This document shows, in pieces, positions 49,572-59,463 of a stretch of DNA of 64,000 nt. Below the pieces are notes generated by a model. That model ran no database searches, was not told where the DNA came from, and was given only the letters and a program-made list of their open reading frames with translations. The stretch lies in the NCBI GenBank assembly GCA_019115605.1, contig DXDG01000001.1, positions 1-64,000 on the forward strand, written 5' to 3'. The first letter of the stretch is position 1. Every line of letters begins with the position of its first letter. Source of the DNA: Candidatus Alistipes faecigallinarum (GTDB lineage: Bacteria > Bacteroidota > Bacteroidia > Bacteroidales > Rikenellaceae). The position numbers and the translations under genes were made by a program.

Positions 49572-51047
49572 CTACTCCAGCTCCCAGTCCGAACCCTCCT
49601 TGCGGTCCTTGACCCGGATGCCCGCCGCGGTCAGTCCGTCGCGGATACGGTCCGAAATCGGCCAGTCCTTCGCGGCCTTGGCCTGCTGGCGGATATCGAG
49701 CAGCATCTCGACCAGCGGCGTTACGTAGTCGCGGCCCGTGGCGGCACCGGCGGCCTTTTCGTCGCGCAGTCCGAGGATCTCGAACGCATAGCGGTGTACC
49801 GTCTGCCGGAGCGTTTCGAGGTCGGCGGCCGAAATCCGCTCCTTGCCGTCGGCGATCTGGTTGATCGTGCGCACCCAGTCGAAGAGCGCCGAGATGACCA
49901 TCGGCGAGTTCAGGTCGTCGTCCATCGCCGTGCGGCAGCGCTCCTCGAGCTCCTCGGGATGTACGGTCGAAGTGTCCGACGGCTGCAGCCTGTCGAGCGT
50001 CTCGATGCCCTTCATCAGGCGGTCGAGCCCCTTCTCGGCGGCCTGCAGCGCCTCGTTCGAGAAGTCGAGCGTCGAGCGGTAGTGCGCCTGCAGAACGAAG
50101 AAGCGGATCGTCATCGGCGAATAGGCCTGTTCGAGCAGCTTGTGGCTGCCCGTGAAGAGCTCCTCAAGGGTGATGAAGTTGCCGAGCGACTTGCCCATCT
50201 TCTGGCCGTTGATCGTGATCATGTTGTTGTGCACCCAGAAGCGCGCCGAGTCGTGGCCGAGGGCCGCCGTGGACTGTGCGATCTCGCACTCGTGGTGCGG
50301 GAACATCAGGTCCATGCCGCCGCCGTGGATGTCGAAGCGCTCGCCGAGGTATTTGGTGCTCATCGCCGAGCACTCCATGTGCCAGCCGGGGAATCCCTCG
50401 CCCCAGGGCGAAGGCCAGTGCATGATATGCTCGGGAGCCGCCTTCTTCCACAACGCGAAATCGTAGGAGTGGCGCTTGTCCGACTGTCCGTCCAGCTCGC
50501 GCGTGTTGGCCACGATATCCTCGAGGTTGCGGCCCGAAAGGCGTCCGTAGTGGTATTTTCCGTTGTATTTCTCGACGTCAAAATAGACCGATCCGTTCGA
50601 AACGTAGGCATAGCCGTCCGCGAGGATCCGCTTCACGAACTCGATCTGCTCGATGATGTGGCCCGAGGCACAGGGCTCGATCGAGGGGGTCTCGACGTTG
50701 AGCGCATCCATCGCCCGGTGGTAGCGCTCCGTATAGTAGTGCGCCACCTCCATCGGTTCGAGCTGCTCGAGACGCGCCTTCTTGGCGATCTTGTCCTCAC
50801 CGTCGTCGGCATCGTGCTCGAGGTGCCCCACGTCGGTGATGTTCCGCACATAGCGCACCTTGTAACCCGAGGCCTTCAGGTAACGGAACAGCAGGTCGAA
50901 GGTTACGGCCGGACGGGCGTGGCCCAGGTGCGGATCGCCGTAAACGGTGGGTCCGCAGACATACATTCCGACGCGTCCGGGCGTCAGCGGCTCGAACTCC
51001 TCCTTGCGGCGGGTGAGCGTATTGTAAAGTACGAGTTTGGAATCCAT
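49572..51047 (-). CDS. cysS: Cysteinyl-tRNA synthetase
   Basis: A 491-residue class I synthetase that charges tRNA-Cys. The HIGH-like motif is [19 protein letters not shown] and the KMSKS-like motif [12 protein letters not shown]. Zinc ligands are visible in [10 protein letters not shown] and in [12 protein letters not shown] followed by [10 protein letters not shown]. The ATG at 51047 ([11 protein letters not shown]) is preferred because the extension to 51140 enters the promoter region. It heads the minus-strand run that ends with namZ; a near-consensus -7 box (TAACTTTA, 51077-51084) precedes it. Confidence 0.97.
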   Translation of the reverse strand: MDSKLVLYNTLTRRKEEFEPLTPGRVGMYVCGPTVYGDPHLGHARPAVTFDLLFRYLKASGYKVRYVRNITDVGHLEHDADDGEDKIAKKARLEQLEPMEVAHYYTERYHRAMDALNVETPSIEPCASGHIIEQIEFVKRILADGYAYVSNGSVYFDVEKYNGKYHYGRLSGRNLEDIVANTRELDGQSDKRHSYDFALWKKAAPEHIMHWPSPWGEGFPGWHMECSAMSTKYLGERFDIHGGGMDLMFPHHECEIAQSTAALGHDSARFWVHNNMITINGQKMGKSLGNFITLEELFTGSHKLLEQAYSPMTIRFFVLQAHYRSTLDFSNEALQAAEKGLDRLMKGIETLDRLQPSDTSTVHPEELEERCRTAMDDDLNSPMVISALFDWVRTINQIADGKERISAADLETLRQTVHRYAFEILGLRDEKAAGAATGRDYVTPLVEMLLDIRQQAKAAKDWPISDRIRDGLTAAGIRVKDRKEGSDWELE

Positions 51048-51165
51048 AGTGCAAACAAATATTCGTTTCGAACGGGTAAAGTTACGATTTTTTCGCCACA
51101 CTCCGACAAAATGGACCGAAAAATTCCCCGCCCTCCGCACTCGGAAGCAATCTGGATAATAAGAA

Positions 51166-51196
51166 TTGGAAATCGCACGTTAATTGCGTATCTTTG
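51166..51196 (+). promoter_or_regulatory. Promoter of the DUF2723 gene
   Basis: TTG (51166-51168), 20 bases, then TATCTTTG (51189-51196), an exact -7 consensus. The leader is about 25 bases. Confidence 0.65.
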
Positions 51197-51225
51197 CCCG
51201 ATAAACCCGAGTATTTACGGATCAT

Positions 51226-54200
51226 ATGACATTCTTCAAACGCTGGAACAACATCACGGGATGGGTGGTCTTCGCCATCGCCGCGATGGTCTACCTCATG
51301 ACGATGGAGCCCGTCTCAAGTCTCTGGGACTGCTCGGAATTCATCGCCACCTCCTACAAGCTCGAAGTGGGCCACCCGCCCGGAGCCCCGCTGTTCATGA
51401 TGCTGGCCCGCCTGGCCACCCTCTTCGCCTTCGGCAACCCCGACTACGTGGGCATCGCCGTCAATGCGATGAACTCGCTGGCCAGCGCCTTCTGCATCCT
51501 CTTCCTCTTCTGGACGATCACCCACCTGGCCCGGCGCATGATGACCCGGCACGGCGAAGAGCCCACGCACGTGCAGACCTGGGCCGCCCTGGGTGCCGGC
51601 GCCGTGGGAGCCCTGGCCTACACCTTCACCGACACGTTCTGGTTCTCGGCCATCGAGGGCGAGGTCTACGCCCTCTCGTCGATGTTCACGGCGCTGGTCG
51701 TATGGCTCATGCTCAAATGGGAGGAGCAGGCCGACCAGCCCCACGCCTCGCGATGGATCGTGCTGATCGCCTACCTGATGGGACTCTCGATCGGCGTGCA
51801 CATCCTCAACCTGCTGACCATCCCCACGCTGGCCTTCATCTACTACTTCCGCACCACGGAGAAGGTTACCTTCAAGGGCGTGGTCTACACGACGCTCATC
51901 GCCTGCGCCGTGCTGCTGTTCATCAACAACATCATCATTCCCTATACGGTATGGCTCGGGGCACAGGTCGATACGCTCTTCGTCAATACGTTCGGACTGC
52001 CCGCCAACTCGGGCATGGTGGTCTTCGCCCTGGTGCTGATTCTCGGACTGGGCTGGGCCGCCTGGACGGCACACCGCAAGGGCCGCGTCCTGCTGAACAT
52101 CCTGCTGCTCTCGACGACGATGATCCTCGTAGGATTCTCCTCCTACGCCTCGATGACCATCCGCGCCGCGGTCAATCCGCCGATGAACTCCAACAATCCG
52201 AACAACCCGCACGCCCTGCTGGCCGTGCTCAACCGCGACCAGTACGGCAGCCGCCCGCTGCTCTACGGCCCCTACTACTCGGCGCCTCCCGAGTCGCTCG
52301 TGGAGAAGGAGATCACCTATCTCGACGAGAACGGCCGCTACAAGAAGGTCAAGGTCCCCTCGCACTATACCCATGCTCCGGAGTTCATGCACCTGTTCCC
52401 CCGCATCTGGGACAGCAACAAGGGTGAGCGCGCCTACAAACAGTGGGCCGCCTACCGCACGAGCGTCGAGGTGGCGCGGGACGAGAACGGCGAGGTCGTC
52501 CGCGACGAGCAGGGGCGCCCCGTGCGTCAGGAGGTCCTCGACTTCGGCCGCAAGCGCGTCTACACCGACTCCTACGGAGATACGCGCACGGTCGTCGAAC
52601 CGACGTTCGCCGAGAACCTCTATTTCTTCTTCAACTACCAGCTCTCGTACATGTACTGGCGCTACTTCCTCTGGAACTTCGTGGGACGCCAGAGCGACAT
52701 CCAGCCCGTAAGTTCGACGATCGCCGACGGAAACTGGCTCTCGGGCATCCGGTGGATCGACGAGAAATACGTCGGGCCCCAGGACGGGCTTCCGCGCGAG
52801 GTGGCCGAGAACAAGGGGCGCAACACCTACTATTTCCTCCCCTTCCTGCTCGGTCTGATCGGCCTGCTCTACCAGCTCAACCGCGACCCGCGCAACTTCT
52901 CGATCGTCATGTGGCTCTTCATCATGACGGGTATCGCCCTGGTCTTCTACTTCAACACCTCGCCGGGCGAACCGCGTGAACGCGACTACGTCTACGCGGG
53001 ATCGTTCTACGCCTTCTCGATCTGGATCGGCTTCGGCGTGCTGGCCCTCCGCGAGCTCTTCGCACGCATCGCCCGCCGCGACAACACAGCCGTCACGGCA
53101 GCCGCCACGGTGGTCGGTCTGTGCGTTCCCGCGATCCTCGCGGCGCAGAACTGGGACGACCACGACCGTTCGGGCCGCTACATGGCCCGCGATATCGGCT
53201 GGAACTACCTCCAGTCGACGCTGCCCAACTCGATCATCATCAACTACGGCGACAACGACACCTTCCCGCTCTGGAACAACCAGGAGGTCTACGGCGTACG
53301 TCCCGACGTGCGGATCATGAACACCTCCTACCTCGGCGGCGAATGGTACATCGACGAGATGAAGACCCGCGCCAACGAGGCGCCGGGCGTTCCCTTCTCG
53401 CTGCCCAAGAGCAAGTACACCTACACGAACGACTACGTGCCGATCATCGAGGCCGTTGACCGGGCCACAGATATCCGCGAGGTGATCGACTTCATCCGCA
53501 GCGAGGATCCCCGCAGCAAGACCGCCCTGGTGGACGGCTCGCTGACCGACTACATCCCCTGCCGGCGCATCGCCCTGCCGGTGAACAAGGAGAATGCCAT
53601 CGCTTCGGGCATCGTCGCCGAGAAGGACCGCGACCTGATGGTGGATACGGTCTACCTAAACCTCAAGGGCTCGGCGCTGGCCAAGAACGAGCTGATGCTG
53701 CTCGACATGCTGGCCAACTTCGACTGGAAGCGGCCCATCTACCTCACGCAGGTCTACATCCTGCAGAACCTCGGGCTGATGGACTACCTCCAGTTCGACG
53801 GCTATGCCTACCGGCTGGTGCCGATCCTCACCCCCGTGCGGAGCGCCTACGAAATCGGGCGCGTCGATCCCGACTACGCCGCACCGCTGCTGCGCGATAC
53901 GTTCCGCTACGGCAACCTTGCCGATCCGAAGGTCTACTGCGACTACTTCATCCAGTACAACCTTGCGGCGTCGCACGCCCGCGAAGCCTTTGCCCGCGTA
54001 GCGAAGGAGCTGCTGGTCCAGGGACGCGTCGAGGAGGGGGTCGAGCTGCTCGACCTCGGACTCGAAAAGCTCCCCACGTCGCAGATCCGCTTCACCGACG
54101 CCAACACCTACCCCTTCCTCGAGGCCTACTACGCCGCATCGGCCATGGGCGCCCCCGAGGCTGCGGAGAAGGGTGATGCCCTGCTGCGCGAATATGCCCG

Positions 54201-54447
54201 CACGCTGATCGAATACATCGAGTACTACTTCCGTTTCGAGGGGCTGCAGGGCGACATGATCTCGAACGAACTCGACGCGAAACTCGATGAGCTGGGCAAC
54301 GTCTACTACCTGGCCAGCTACGCCGGACGGCGCGAGATCGTGGCCGAGCTCAACGACTACTACCGCACGCTGGGCGTTCCCGAAGAGCATCTGCTCGATG
54401 CCGGCACGACACCGGCCGACTCCACGCAGGCCGCAGCCGTCCAATAG
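51226..54447 (+). CDS. DUF2723 family membrane protein (GT117/TMEM260-like)
   Basis: A 1073-residue protein with about 10-12 N-terminal membrane helices and a soluble C-terminal half. The opening WDCSEFIATSYKLEVGHPPGAPLFMMLARL is the conserved DUF2723 signature; its acidic residue early in the first extracytoplasmic loop resembles GT-C glycosyltransferases. The human relative TMEM260 is a protein O-mannosyltransferase, so a role in glycosylating exported proteins with a lipid-linked sugar is plausible for this common Bacteroidetes family. GDNDTFPLWNNQEVYGVRPDVRIMNTSYL opens the soluble region, whose end is helical and repeat-like. The gene is monocistronic. Confidence 0.88.
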   Translation: MTFFKRWNNITGWVVFAIAAMVYLMTMEPVSSLWDCSEFIATSYKLEVGHPPGAPLFMMLARLATLFAFGNPDYVGIAVNAMNSLASAFCILFLFWTITHLARRMMTRHGEEPTHVQTWAALGAGAVGALAYTFTDTFWFSAIEGEVYALSSMFTALVVWLMLKWEEQADQPHASRWIVLIAYLMGLSIGVHILNLLTIPTLAFIYYFRTTEKVTFKGVVYTTLIACAVLLFINNIIIPYTVWLGAQVDTLFVNTFGLPANSGMVVFALVLILGLGWAAWTAHRKGRVLLNILLLSTTMILVGFSSYASMTIRAAVNPPMNSNNPNNPHALLAVLNRDQYGSRPLLYGPYYSAPPESLVEKEITYLDENGRYKKVKVPSHYTHAPEFMHLFPRIWDSNKGERAYKQWAAYRTSVEVARDENGEVVRDEQGRPVRQEVLDFGRKRVYTDSYGDTRTVVEPTFAENLYFFFNYQLSYMYWRYFLWNFVGRQSDIQPVSSTIADGNWLSGIRWIDEKYVGPQDGLPREVAENKGRNTYYFLPFLLGLIGLLYQLNRDPRNFSIVMWLFIMTGIALVFYFNTSPGEPRERDYVYAGSFYAFSIWIGFGVLALRELFARIARRDNTAVTAAATVVGLCVPAILAAQNWDDHDRSGRYMARDIGWNYLQSTLPNSIIINYGDNDTFPLWNNQEVYGVRPDVRIMNTSYLGGEWYIDEMKTRANEAPGVPFSLPKSKYTYTNDYVPIIEAVDRATDIREVIDFIRSEDPRSKTALVDGSLTDYIPCRRIALPVNKENAIASGIVAEKDRDLMVDTVYLNLKGSALAKNELMLLDMLANFDWKRPIYLTQVYILQNLGLMDYLQFDGYAYRLVPILTPVRSAYEIGRVDPDYAAPLLRDTFRYGNLADPKVYCDYFIQYNLAASHAREAFARVAKELLVQGRVEEGVELLDLGLEKLPTSQIRFTDANTYPFLEAYYAASAMGAPEAAEKGDALLREYARTLIEYIEYYFRFEGLQGDMISNELDAKLDELGNVYYLASYAGRREIVAELNDYYRTLGVPEEHLLDAGTTPADSTQAAAVQ

Positions 54448-54479
54448 ACACCGGCCCGTCGGGGAATCCCGAAAAGAGA

Positions 54480-54513
54480 AGAGCGGGTTGCCGAATGTTC
54501 GGCAACCCGCTCT
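54480..54513. terminator. Bidirectional terminator between the DUF2723 and DPP III genes
   Basis: Perfect 16-base arms (54480-54495 and 54498-54513) with a 2-base centre. The plus side continues CTTTTGG and the minus side TCTCTTTTC, so it can serve both convergent genes. Confidence 0.75.
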
Positions 54514-54554
54514 CTTTTGGCTTTCCGGCCGGATCCGGAATCGGTCCCGGCGGA

Positions 54555-56585
54555 TCAATTGACGTTCGGCAGGAACGAATAGTCGCGCGAGTAGGCAAGC
54601 ATCTGCTCGACATAGTTGGCCGGATAGGAGATCTTCACGTCGACGATGCGGCCCTGCTGCTCGACAAGCTCGTATTCGGGATTCACAAAGCCGCCGTAGG
54701 GCTCGATACCCAGCGCATAGTAACGGTCGCGGACCTCTTTGTGCAGCTCGGGATCGACCTGCACGGCATAGCGCTCTACCAGATCGCGGCCCGCCTCGTA
54801 GTCACCCTCGGACTTGATGCGCTGTATCTCGCGGAGCAACTCGCCGAAGAGCGTGCGGAGCTTCTCGAAGTCGTTCACCACAACGTAGATCTTGCCCTGC
54901 TCCTTCACCAGTTCGATGACCTTGTCGGCCTTGCCCCGCTCGTAGCACCACTCCGAGATGAGCTTGCGGTTGCGCATGTGCGACTCCTCGACATTCTTGC
55001 CCGGCTCGATGCGCGCCAGCTGGGTCATCAGACCGTTCATCACGTAGTTCGCATAACCCGCCTTGGCCACGTCGAACGACGGAACAAGCCCCAGCTCGAC
55101 CATCTTCGGATCACCCAGGTAGTAGAGGCCGAACAGGTCGGCACGCGCCTCCTCGAGCGTCGAGGCGTAGCTGCCCAGCGCCGTGCCGCTGACACCCGGG
55201 GCGAGCTGTCCCGAGCCGTGGCCCAGGCACTCGTGCAGGTCGGTGTGCAGGTCGTCGGCCAGCTTGCCGTAGCGGTCCATGCGCTCGCGGTCCTCGGCAC
55301 GCAGCACGAACTCCTCGTTGAAGCCGTTGCCGTGGGCCGCCTGGTCATAGGCATAGGTGATGTTGTCGATCGTTACCGACTTCGAGCCGTACTCCTTGCG
55401 GATCCAGTCGGCATTCGGCAGGTTGATGCCGATGGGCGTCGAGGGGAAGCAGTCGCCGCCGAGCATCGCCACCGTGATGACCTTCGCCGAGACGCCCTTG
55501 ACCTCCTTCTTGCGGTAGGCGGGATCGACGGGCGAATGGTCTTCGAACCACTGGGCATTCTCGGAGATCACCTCCGTGCGGTGGCAGGCCGTCGAATCCA
55601 TGAAATTGACGTTGGCCTCCCACGACGCCTTGCGACCCAGCGGGTCGCCGTAGTCCTCGATGAAGCCGTTCACGAAATCGACGTTCGAGAGCGTGTCGCG
55701 CACCCAGCCGATGTTGTAGCGGTCGAACTCCTTCAGATCGCCACTCCTGTAATAGGAGATCAGCGCCTCGATGTTCGTCTTCTGCGGCTCCTCGGCCACG
55801 CCGGCAGCCTTCTCAAGCCAGTAGACCACGCGTTCGATGGCTGCGGAGTACATGCCGCCGACCTTCCACGTCCGTTCGTAGAGGCGGCCCGACGCGGGAT
55901 CCTTCACCAGCTGCGAGTTCAGTCCGTAGGAGACCGGTTCGGGATCGGAGGCGTGGGCCGCGGCCATCTCCGCATAGAAACGCTCGGCCTCGGCCTGGCT
56001 CACGCCGCGGTAGTAGTTGCTCGACGAGGTGAGCAGCAGGTCGTCGCCGGCCCGCTGGTTGAGTTTCGTGGGATAGAGCGTCGGATCGAAGATCGCGCGG
56101 CAAACCTCCTCGCGCAGGTCGTTCAGCTCGCCGAAACGCTCCTCGGGGATCGTGGCAAGCACCTCGCGGAAGTAGGCTTCCGAAAATTCGGGCGTGAACT
56201 TGTCGTTCGAATAGTGGTGGTGGATGCCGTTGGCGAACCACACCTTCTTGAGGTACTTCTCCAGCGCCTTCCACTCGGCGCAGTCGCGGTCGCCCGCGTA
56301 GTTCTCATAGAGGGTCTCCAGCGTCCGGCGCACGGGGAGGTTCACGGCGCAGTTCTGGTCGTAGAGAATGTCGCGGCCGCTCTTTGCGGCCTCGGCCAGG
56401 TAATAGATCAGCTCCTTCTGTGCCAGCGGCAGGGCCTCGAAGCCGGGAACCTCGTAACGGATCACCTTGATGTCGTCGAAGCGATCGACGATCCAGGGCT
56501 TGCCGGCCGTCTCGGGAGCCTGCCCGCACGAAGCGAGCGTGGAAACAATGAGTGTCATGGATGCGGTTGCAAATAAATTTTTCAT
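54555..56585 (-). CDS. Dipeptidyl peptidase III (M49 family) lipoprotein
   Basis: A 676-residue zinc exopeptidase that removes dipeptides from the N-terminus of oligopeptides. The M49 zinc motif HECLGH is at residues 451-456 (DLHECLGHGSGQL), and the second ligand motif appears as LEEARADLFGLYYLGD. A lipoprotein signal (FATASMTLIVSTLASC) places it in the envelope, as in Bacteroides homologues. The ESHMRNRKLISEWCYE region is part of the lower lobe. It follows the DUF1080 gene by 75 bases on the same strand and is closed by the shared hairpin. Confidence 0.94.
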   Translation of the reverse strand: MKNLFATASMTLIVSTLASCGQAPETAGKPWIVDRFDDIKVIRYEVPGFEALPLAQKELIYYLAEAAKSGRDILYDQNCAVNLPVRRTLETLYENYAGDRDCAEWKALEKYLKKVWFANGIHHHYSNDKFTPEFSEAYFREVLATIPEERFGELNDLREEVCRAIFDPTLYPTKLNQRAGDDLLLTSSSNYYRGVSQAEAERFYAEMAAAHASDPEPVSYGLNSQLVKDPASGRLYERTWKVGGMYSAAIERVVYWLEKAAGVAEEPQKTNIEALISYYRSGDLKEFDRYNIGWVRDTLSNVDFVNGFIEDYGDPLGRKASWEANVNFMDSTACHRTEVISENAQWFEDHSPVDPAYRKKEVKGVSAKVITVAMLGGDCFPSTPIGINLPNADWIRKEYGSKSVTIDNITYAYDQAAHGNGFNEEFVLRAEDRERMDRYGKLADDLHTDLHECLGHGSGQLAPGVSGTALGSYASTLEEARADLFGLYYLGDPKMVELGLVPSFDVAKAGYANYVMNGLMTQLARIEPGKNVEESHMRNRKLISEWCYERGKADKVIELVKEQGKIYVVVNDFEKLRTLFGELLREIQRIKSEGDYEAGRDLVERYAVQVDPELHKEVRDRYYALGIEPYGGFVNPEYELVEQQGRIVDVKISYPANYVEQMLAYSRDYSFLPNVN

Positions 56586-56660
56586 GGTGTTCGGGGTTTT
56601 CGTTTCAATGGGTCAAAAGGAAACGGAAGCCGGGGCTGCGGCGTCCGCCGTGCAAAAATC

Positions 56661-57443
56661 CTACAACTCCCTGATCCAGATGTTGCGGAAACTGATCGGA
56701 GCGCTCGGATCTCCGTGCGCCTGCAGGCGCAGCGGACCCGCTCCGTGGGGCACGACACGCGGGAAGCCGATATACTCCGTCGTGCCGAGGATCGCCGTGT
56801 GGTTCTGCAGCACGACGCCGTTGAGGATCACCGTAACGTAGGGCGGAATGCGGTAGGTGCCGTCCTTCTTGAAGACAGGCGCGGAGTAGATGATGTCGAA
56901 GACGTTCCATTCGCCCGGACGGCGCATGGCATTGACCAGCGGCGGGGTCTGCTTGTAGACGCTGCCCACCTGTCCGTTCACATAGGTCTCGTTCCGGTAG
57001 CCGTCCAGGATCTGGATCTCGTACTTGTCCTGCAGGTAAACGCCGCTGTTGCCGCGCGACTGGCTCTCGCCCGTAATGTTCTCGGGAACGCACCATTCGA
57101 GGTGGAGCTGGAAGTTTTCGAACGACTGCCGCGTAAGGATGTCGCCCCTGCTCTTGTCGACGGTAAAGACGCCGTCGTGAACCGGCCAGGCGGCCTCGCC
57201 GCCGTTGGCGCTCACCCACGCCGAGAGGTCCTCACCGTCGAAAAGCACGACGGCATCCGACGGGGCGCTGTTGCTCCGGATATCGCCCGGAGCGACGACG
57301 GCCGGCTGCGGCGTCCAGTATTCGGACATTCCGGGCGTCATCGCCTCCGGCTGGGGATACTGCTTCTGTTGGGCCTGCACTCCGAGGCAGGCGCCGCAGG
57401 CCAGAAGGACGCCCGCGGACTTCAGCATAAAGCGTACGGTCAT
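56661..57443 (-). CDS. Exported DUF1080 protein (3-keto-disaccharide hydrolase-like)
   Basis: A 260-residue exported protein with a signal peptide (MLKSAGVLLACGACLGVQAQ). The DUF1080 concanavalin-like fold is marked by VVLFDGEDLSAWVSANGG, HLEWCVPE, RGNSGVYLQDKYEIQILDGYRN, PGEWNVFDIIYSAPVF and GPLRLQAHGDPSAPISFRNIWIREL. Some members hydrolyse 3-keto-glycosides made by oxidoreductases; no such oxidoreductase is encoded nearby. A TATCTTTG box lies 44 bases upstream. It shares a direction and a likely message with the DPP III gene. Confidence 0.88.
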   Translation of the reverse strand: MTVRFMLKSAGVLLACGACLGVQAQQKQYPQPEAMTPGMSEYWTPQPAVVAPGDIRSNSAPSDAVVLFDGEDLSAWVSANGGEAAWPVHDGVFTVDKSRGDILTRQSFENFQLHLEWCVPENITGESQSRGNSGVYLQDKYEIQILDGYRNETYVNGQVGSVYKQTPPLVNAMRRPGEWNVFDIIYSAPVFKKDGTYRIPPYVTVILNGVVLQNHTAILGTTEYIGFPRVVPHGAGPLRLQAHGDPSAPISFRNIWIREL

Positions 57444-57487
57444 GATTTGAAATGCAGTTTATCGGGTTGGTATGCGGATACGTTCAG

Positions 57488-57495
57488 CAAAGATA
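57488..57495 (-). promoter_or_regulatory. -7 box of the DUF1080-DPP III pair
   Basis: TATCTTTG on the minus strand, an exact consensus, 44 bases before the ATG and divergent from the panC promoter. Confidence 0.55.
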
Positions 57496-57570
57496 GCACA
57501 AACGCGCGGCAATTGATCCGGACCTCTCATTATTTTTCACTTTTCGCTTCCATTTCTTAATTATCTTTTC

Positions 57571-57578
57571 TACCTTTG
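57571..57578 (+). promoter_or_regulatory. -7 box of panC-panD
   Basis: TACCTTTG matches TAnnTTTG exactly, 23 bases before the panC ATG, after a T-rich tract. Confidence 0.6.
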
Positions 57579-57601
57579 CGCCGCAATCGTTTCACAAAGA
57601 G

Positions 57602-58438
57602 ATGAAAATTTTCACAAGCGTCAAGGAGCTCCGCGCCGCACTGGCGAAGGTGGAGCCGTCGGGAATCGGATTCGTCCCCACGATGGGCGCCCTCCATGCC
57701 GGGCACCGCTCGCTCGTCGAGCGCGCCCGCCGGGAGAACGACACGGTCGTGGTCAGCGTCTTCGTGAATCCCACGCAGTTCAACGACAAGAACGATCTGA
57801 AACACTACCCCCGCACCCCGGAGGCCGACGCCCGCACGCTCGAAGAGGCCGGCGCGGACTTCGTCCTCATGCCTTCGGTCGAGGAGATCTATCCCGAGCC
57901 CGACACGCGGGTCTTCGACTTCGGGCAGATAGACAAGGTCATGGAGGGTGCCACGCGCCCGGGACACTTCAACGGCGTGGCGCAGGTGGTCAGCCGCCTG
58001 TTTGACATCGTGCGCCCGGCACGCGCCTACTTCGGCGAGAAGGATTTCCAGCAGATCGCCGTCATCCGCGCCATGGTCGCCCAGCTGAAACTCCCCGTCG
58101 AGATCGTCGAGTGTCCGATCGTCCGCGGCGAGGACGGCCTGGCCCTCTCGTCGCGCAACCAGCTGCTCGACGCCGAGCACCGTGCCGCCGCACCGCATAT
58201 CTACGCCACGCTCCGCCAGGCCGTGGAGCGCTCGCGCGAAATGGATCCCGCCGCTCTGAAGGCGTGGGTTACGGCCGAAGTGGAGCGCAACCCGCTGCTG
58301 AAGGTGATCTACTACCAGTCGGTGGACGCCCTCACGATGCAGGAGGTCGCCTCCTGGGACGACGCGCCCCGCATCCAGGGCTGCATCGCCGTGCAGGCCG
58401 GGGAGATCCGTCTGATCGATAACATCCGCATCCGATAA
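57602..58438 (+). CDS. panC: Pantothenate synthetase (pantoate-beta-alanine ligase)
   Basis: A 278-residue enzyme that joins pantoate and beta-alanine using ATP, the last step of pantothenate synthesis. The HIGH-like nucleotide site is VPTMGALHAGHRSLVERA, with VSVFVNPTQFNDKNDLKHYPRT, GHFNGVAQVVSRLFDIVRPARAYFGEKDFQQ and the KMSKS-like LALSSRNQLL. The length is normal. panD follows after three bases, so the two steps supplying beta-alanine and pantothenate are co-expressed. Confidence 0.97.
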   Translation: MKIFTSVKELRAALAKVEPSGIGFVPTMGALHAGHRSLVERARRENDTVVVSVFVNPTQFNDKNDLKHYPRTPEADARTLEEAGADFVLMPSVEEIYPEPDTRVFDFGQIDKVMEGATRPGHFNGVAQVVSRLFDIVRPARAYFGEKDFQQIAVIRAMVAQLKLPVEIVECPIVRGEDGLALSSRNQLLDAEHRAAAPHIYATLRQAVERSREMDPAALKAWVTAEVERNPLLKVIYYQSVDALTMQEVASWDDAPRIQGCIAVQAGEIRLIDNIRIR

Positions 58439-58441
58439 ACC

Positions 58442-58801
58442 ATGAAATTCCAGATCGAAGTCATCAAATCGAAGATTCACCGCGTAACCGTTACGCAGGC
58501 CAATCTGAACTACGTCGGCAGCATCACCATCGACGAGGAGCTGCTCGACGCCGCCAACATGATCGAAGGCGAAAAGGTACAGATCATGGACATCAACAAC
58601 GGAGAGCGTTTCGAAACCTACATCATCAAGGGCGAGCGCGGCAGCGGCGCCATCTGCCTCAACGGCGCGGCGGCCCGCAAGGTCCAGGTCGGCGACGTGG
58701 TGATCATCGCCTCGTATGCCCTGATGGATTTCGAGGACGCCAAGCAGTTCCGTCCGTGGGTCATCTTCCCCGATACGGAAACCAACCGGCTCATCCGGTA
58801 A
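58442..58801 (+). CDS. panD: Aspartate 1-decarboxylase
   Basis: A 119-residue pyruvoyl enzyme that makes beta-alanine from aspartate for the PanC reaction. The start [30 protein letters not shown] contains the Gly-Ser self-cleavage site (GS in YVGSIT), where serine becomes the pyruvoyl group. [26 protein letters not shown] follows as in the family. It is the second gene of the panCD pair and is followed by a strong terminator. Confidence 0.97.
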   Translation: MKFQIEVIKSKIHRVTVTQANLNYVGSITIDEELLDAANMIEGEKVQIMDINNGERFETYIIKGERGSGAICLNGAAARKVQVGDVVIIASYALMDFEDAKQFRPWVIFPDTETNRLIR

Positions 58802-58841
58802 ACCGGCCGCCGCAAAGCACCCGAAAGGGTTCGCAAACAAC

Positions 58842-58869
58842 AAAATCTCCCTTTGCAGGGAGATTTTTT
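58842..58869 (+). terminator. Terminator of panC-panD
   Basis: Perfect 11-base arms (58842-58852 and 58857-58867) with the loop TTGC, ending in six T residues. It lies 41 bases after the panD stop. Confidence 0.88.
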
Positions 58870-58881
58870 CTTTCTATTGTG

Positions 58882-58889
58882 TATATTTG
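58882..58889 (+). promoter_or_regulatory. -7 box of the DUF456 gene
   Basis: TATATTTG, an exact TAnnTTTG match, 46 bases before the ATG and just past the panD terminator. Confidence 0.55.
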
Positions 58890-58935
58890 CGGATGATGCG
58901 CCCGGAAAGCCCGGAAAAACGCATCTTCATACCGT

Positions 58936-59448
58936 ATGGATATCGCCCTCTCGCTGCTGGCCCTGCTGTTCACCGTCGTCGGCATCATCGGATGCATCGT
59001 CCCGGCACTTCCCGGGGTCATCCTCAGCTACGCCGGGCTGCTCTGCAGCTGGTTCACCTCCTACACCACAATCGGCACGTCGGCCCTCTGGATCTGGCTG
59101 GCGATCACCATCTTCGTCAGTGTCATCGACTACTACCTCCCGGCCTGGATGACCCGCCGCTTCGGCGGATCACGCTCGGGAGCCATCGGCGCCACGGTGG
59201 GCGTCTTCGCCGGATTCTTCCTTTTTCCGCCCTTTGGCATCGTCCTCGGCCCCTTCTTCGGCGCCGTCATCGGCGAACTGCTCCACGACAAGAGCCAGCC
59301 GGCCAAAGCCCTGCTTATCGGGCTGGGCTCGTTCCTCTCGTTCATCGTCGGCACGGGGCTCAAGCTCGCCGCAGCCGCAGGCATGCTCATCTACGTCGTG
59401 GCGGACATCTGGGAGCCGCTCCGCGCATGGCTGGCAACAATCTTCTAA
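58936..59448 (+). CDS. DUF456 family membrane protein
   Basis: A 170-residue hydrophobic protein of the DUF456 family, with about four to five membrane segments. Typical elements are VVGIIGCIVPALPGVILSYAGLL near the start, the VSVIDYYLPAWMTRRFGGSRSGAIGATVG loop, and a glycine-rich helix GIVLGPFFGAVIGELL. The function of the family is unknown. The M16 peptidase gene starts 15 bases after its stop, so they are probably one transcription unit from the promoter at 58882. Confidence 0.87.
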   Translation: MDIALSLLALLFTVVGIIGCIVPALPGVILSYAGLLCSWFTSYTTIGTSALWIWLAITIFVSVIDYYLPAWMTRRFGGSRSGAIGATVGVFAGFFLFPPFGIVLGPFFGAVIGELLHDKSQPAKALLIGLGSFLSFIVGTGLKLAAAAGMLIYVVADIWEPLRAWLATIF

Positions 59449-59463
59449 AAAACATAAGCGCAT

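Noticed and set aside
49209..52427. Open frame on the plus strand spanning cysS, the promoter region and part of the DUF2723 gene
   Set aside because: It runs antisense through cysS and out of frame through DUF2723, with no domain; both overlapping genes are certain.
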